In this document: positions 4,596 to 5,387 of the stretch, one piece after another
Layout of the letters: each line of letters begins with the position of its first letter
Numbering within the stretch: position 1 is the first letter of the stretch
Assembly: GCA_947457085.1 (NCBI GenBank)
Contig: CANGUS010000139.1
Coordinates: 1-5,387 of the forward strand
DNA length: 5,387 nt
Source: Bacteroidota bacterium
Lineage (GTDB): Bacteria; Bacteroidota; Bacteroidia; Chitinophagales; Chitinophagaceae
Direction: 5' to 3'
The notes under the pieces: model-generated
What the model was told of the DNA's origin: nothing
Databases searched by the model: none
The model's input: the letters and a program-made list of their open reading frames with translations, nothing else
Made by a program: the position numbers and the translations under genes

Positions 4596-5387
4596 AGATA
4601 TACGTTTTAGGGTGTACATCACTTTTCTTGCCATGTGTTTATTTGGCATCATGATTTTATATAAAGGTGTTGTCATTCAATTTAAAGAAGGCAATGAACT
4701 TCGTGCGCAAGCAGATAGTATGCACACTAAAATTGAAGTCATTCAGCCTGAACGTGGTAATATTTTTTCTGAAGATGGAAGTTTGTTGTCATCTTCTATT
4801 CCTGAATTTGATTTACATGTAGATTTTACGGCGATCAAAAAAGATACTTTTAATAAATACATTGAATCTTTATCAACAAATATAGCAGCAATATTAAAAG
4901 ACAAAAATGCTGTTGATTATAAAGAAATTTTAAGCAACGAGTTTAAAAATAAGAATAAATATTTCTTATTAAAAAAGAAAGCCTCATATGCTCAATATTT
5001 AGAATTAAAAAAAGTAGAACCTTTTAAAAAAGGGATGAACAAAGGTGGCTTTATTAGCGAGGCTAAAACAAAAAGAATCAATCCATTTGGATTATTAGCT
5101 AATCGAATAGTAGGCTTGTGGCGAAAAAATGCTCAAAATGTTGGTATAGAAAGAGAATTCAACAATGATTTAAGTGGTATGCAAGGTCAGCGTGTTGTTC
5201 GAAAAATTGCGGGTGGAACTTGGATGCCAATTGATGGATCTGAAATTGATCCTGAAAATGGACGAGATGTCATTACTACACTGGATGTGAATATTCAGGA
5301 TGTAGCTGAAAATGCATTGAAAAATCAATTAGAAAAAGAAGAAGCAACATTTGGAACTTGCATTGTGATGGAAGTTAAAACAGGCAA
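4582..5387 (+). CDS. ftsI: Penicillin-binding protein FtsI (PBP3-like transpeptidase), N-terminal part, cut by window edge
   Basis: FtsI cross-links septal peptidoglycan together with FtsW. The frame runs from ATG 4582 to the window end (268 codons plus 2 nt); full-length proteins are about 600-700 residues. A short cytoplasmic tail with R8 and R10 precedes one membrane anchor at about 11-31. The dimerisation (pedestal) domain follows, with the conserved ERGNIFSEDG at 57-66, GIEREFNNDLSGMQGQ at 188-203 and the linker DVITTLDVNIQ at 229-239, after which the transpeptidase domain begins. The catalytic SxxK motif would lie beyond base 5387, so activity cannot be judged here. The start is supported by the position of the membrane anchor and by the 14-nt overlap with the FtsL-like gene. 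An FtsI rather than an elongation PBP2 assignment follows from the dcw position. Confidence 0.92.
   Translation, partial: MKTSKDIRFRVYITFLAMCLFGIMILYKGVVIQFKEGNELRAQADSMHTKIEVIQPERGNIFSEDGSLLSSSIPEFDLHVDFTAIKKDTFNKYIESLSTNIAAILKDKNAVDYKEILSNEFKNKNKYFLLKKKASYAQYLELKKVEPFKKGMNKGGFISEAKTKRINPFGLLANRIVGLWRKNAQNVGIEREFNNDLSGMQGQRVVRKIAGGTWMPIDGSEIDPENGRDVITTLDVNIQDVAENALKNQLEKEEATFGTCIVMEVKTG

Overview
The window looks like a piece of a Bacteroidota chromosome, most likely Chitinophagales/Sphingobacteriales-like. It is AT-rich, the starts lack clear Shine-Dalgarno sequences, and promoter-like elements fit the Bacteroidota pattern TTG-N17-23-TAnnTTTG. The small FtsL-like protein also has the style seen in that phylum. 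The placement rests on gene content and family memory, not on a database search.

Layout. Positions 1-735 (minus strand) hold the N-terminal 245 codons of purD (purine biosynthesis), cut by the window edge. A 125-bp divergent spacer with candidate promoters for both directions leads to a 524-aa POT-family proton-coupled peptide transporter (861-2435, plus). It ends at a strong intrinsic terminator (2480-2510). A 348-bp gene-free stretch (2436-2783) follows. It carries that terminator, an AT-rich segment, two perfect DnaA boxes in opposite orientation plus a near-match, four GTG-cored repeats at exact 10-bp spacing that look like a MraZ operator, and a perfect TAnnTTTG element next to the mraZ start. 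The division and cell wall (dcw) cluster then begins: mraZ (2784-3254), rsmH (3241-4158), an ftsL-like gene (4242-4595) and the start of ftsI, a penicillin-binding protein (4582 to the window end).

How it fits together. MraZ is the cluster's own transcription regulator, RsmH methylates 16S rRNA, and the FtsL-like protein and FtsI act in septal peptidoglycan synthesis. The terminator after the transporter means the dcw operon starts from its own promoter, probably autoregulated by MraZ and possibly also sensed by DnaA. mraZ/rsmH and ftsL/ftsI overlap by 14 nt each, suggesting translational coupling.

Most notable: (1) purD contains a 72-nt imperfect palindrome, in frame, that adds 24 residues absent from E. 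coli PurD, resembling the Rickettsia palindromic elements; (2) the region upstream of mraZ combines DnaA boxes with a MraZ-type operator and may be a replication origin or a replication-to-division control point. Otherwise the genes are ordinary housekeeping genes, and no wholly new multi-gene system is evident.
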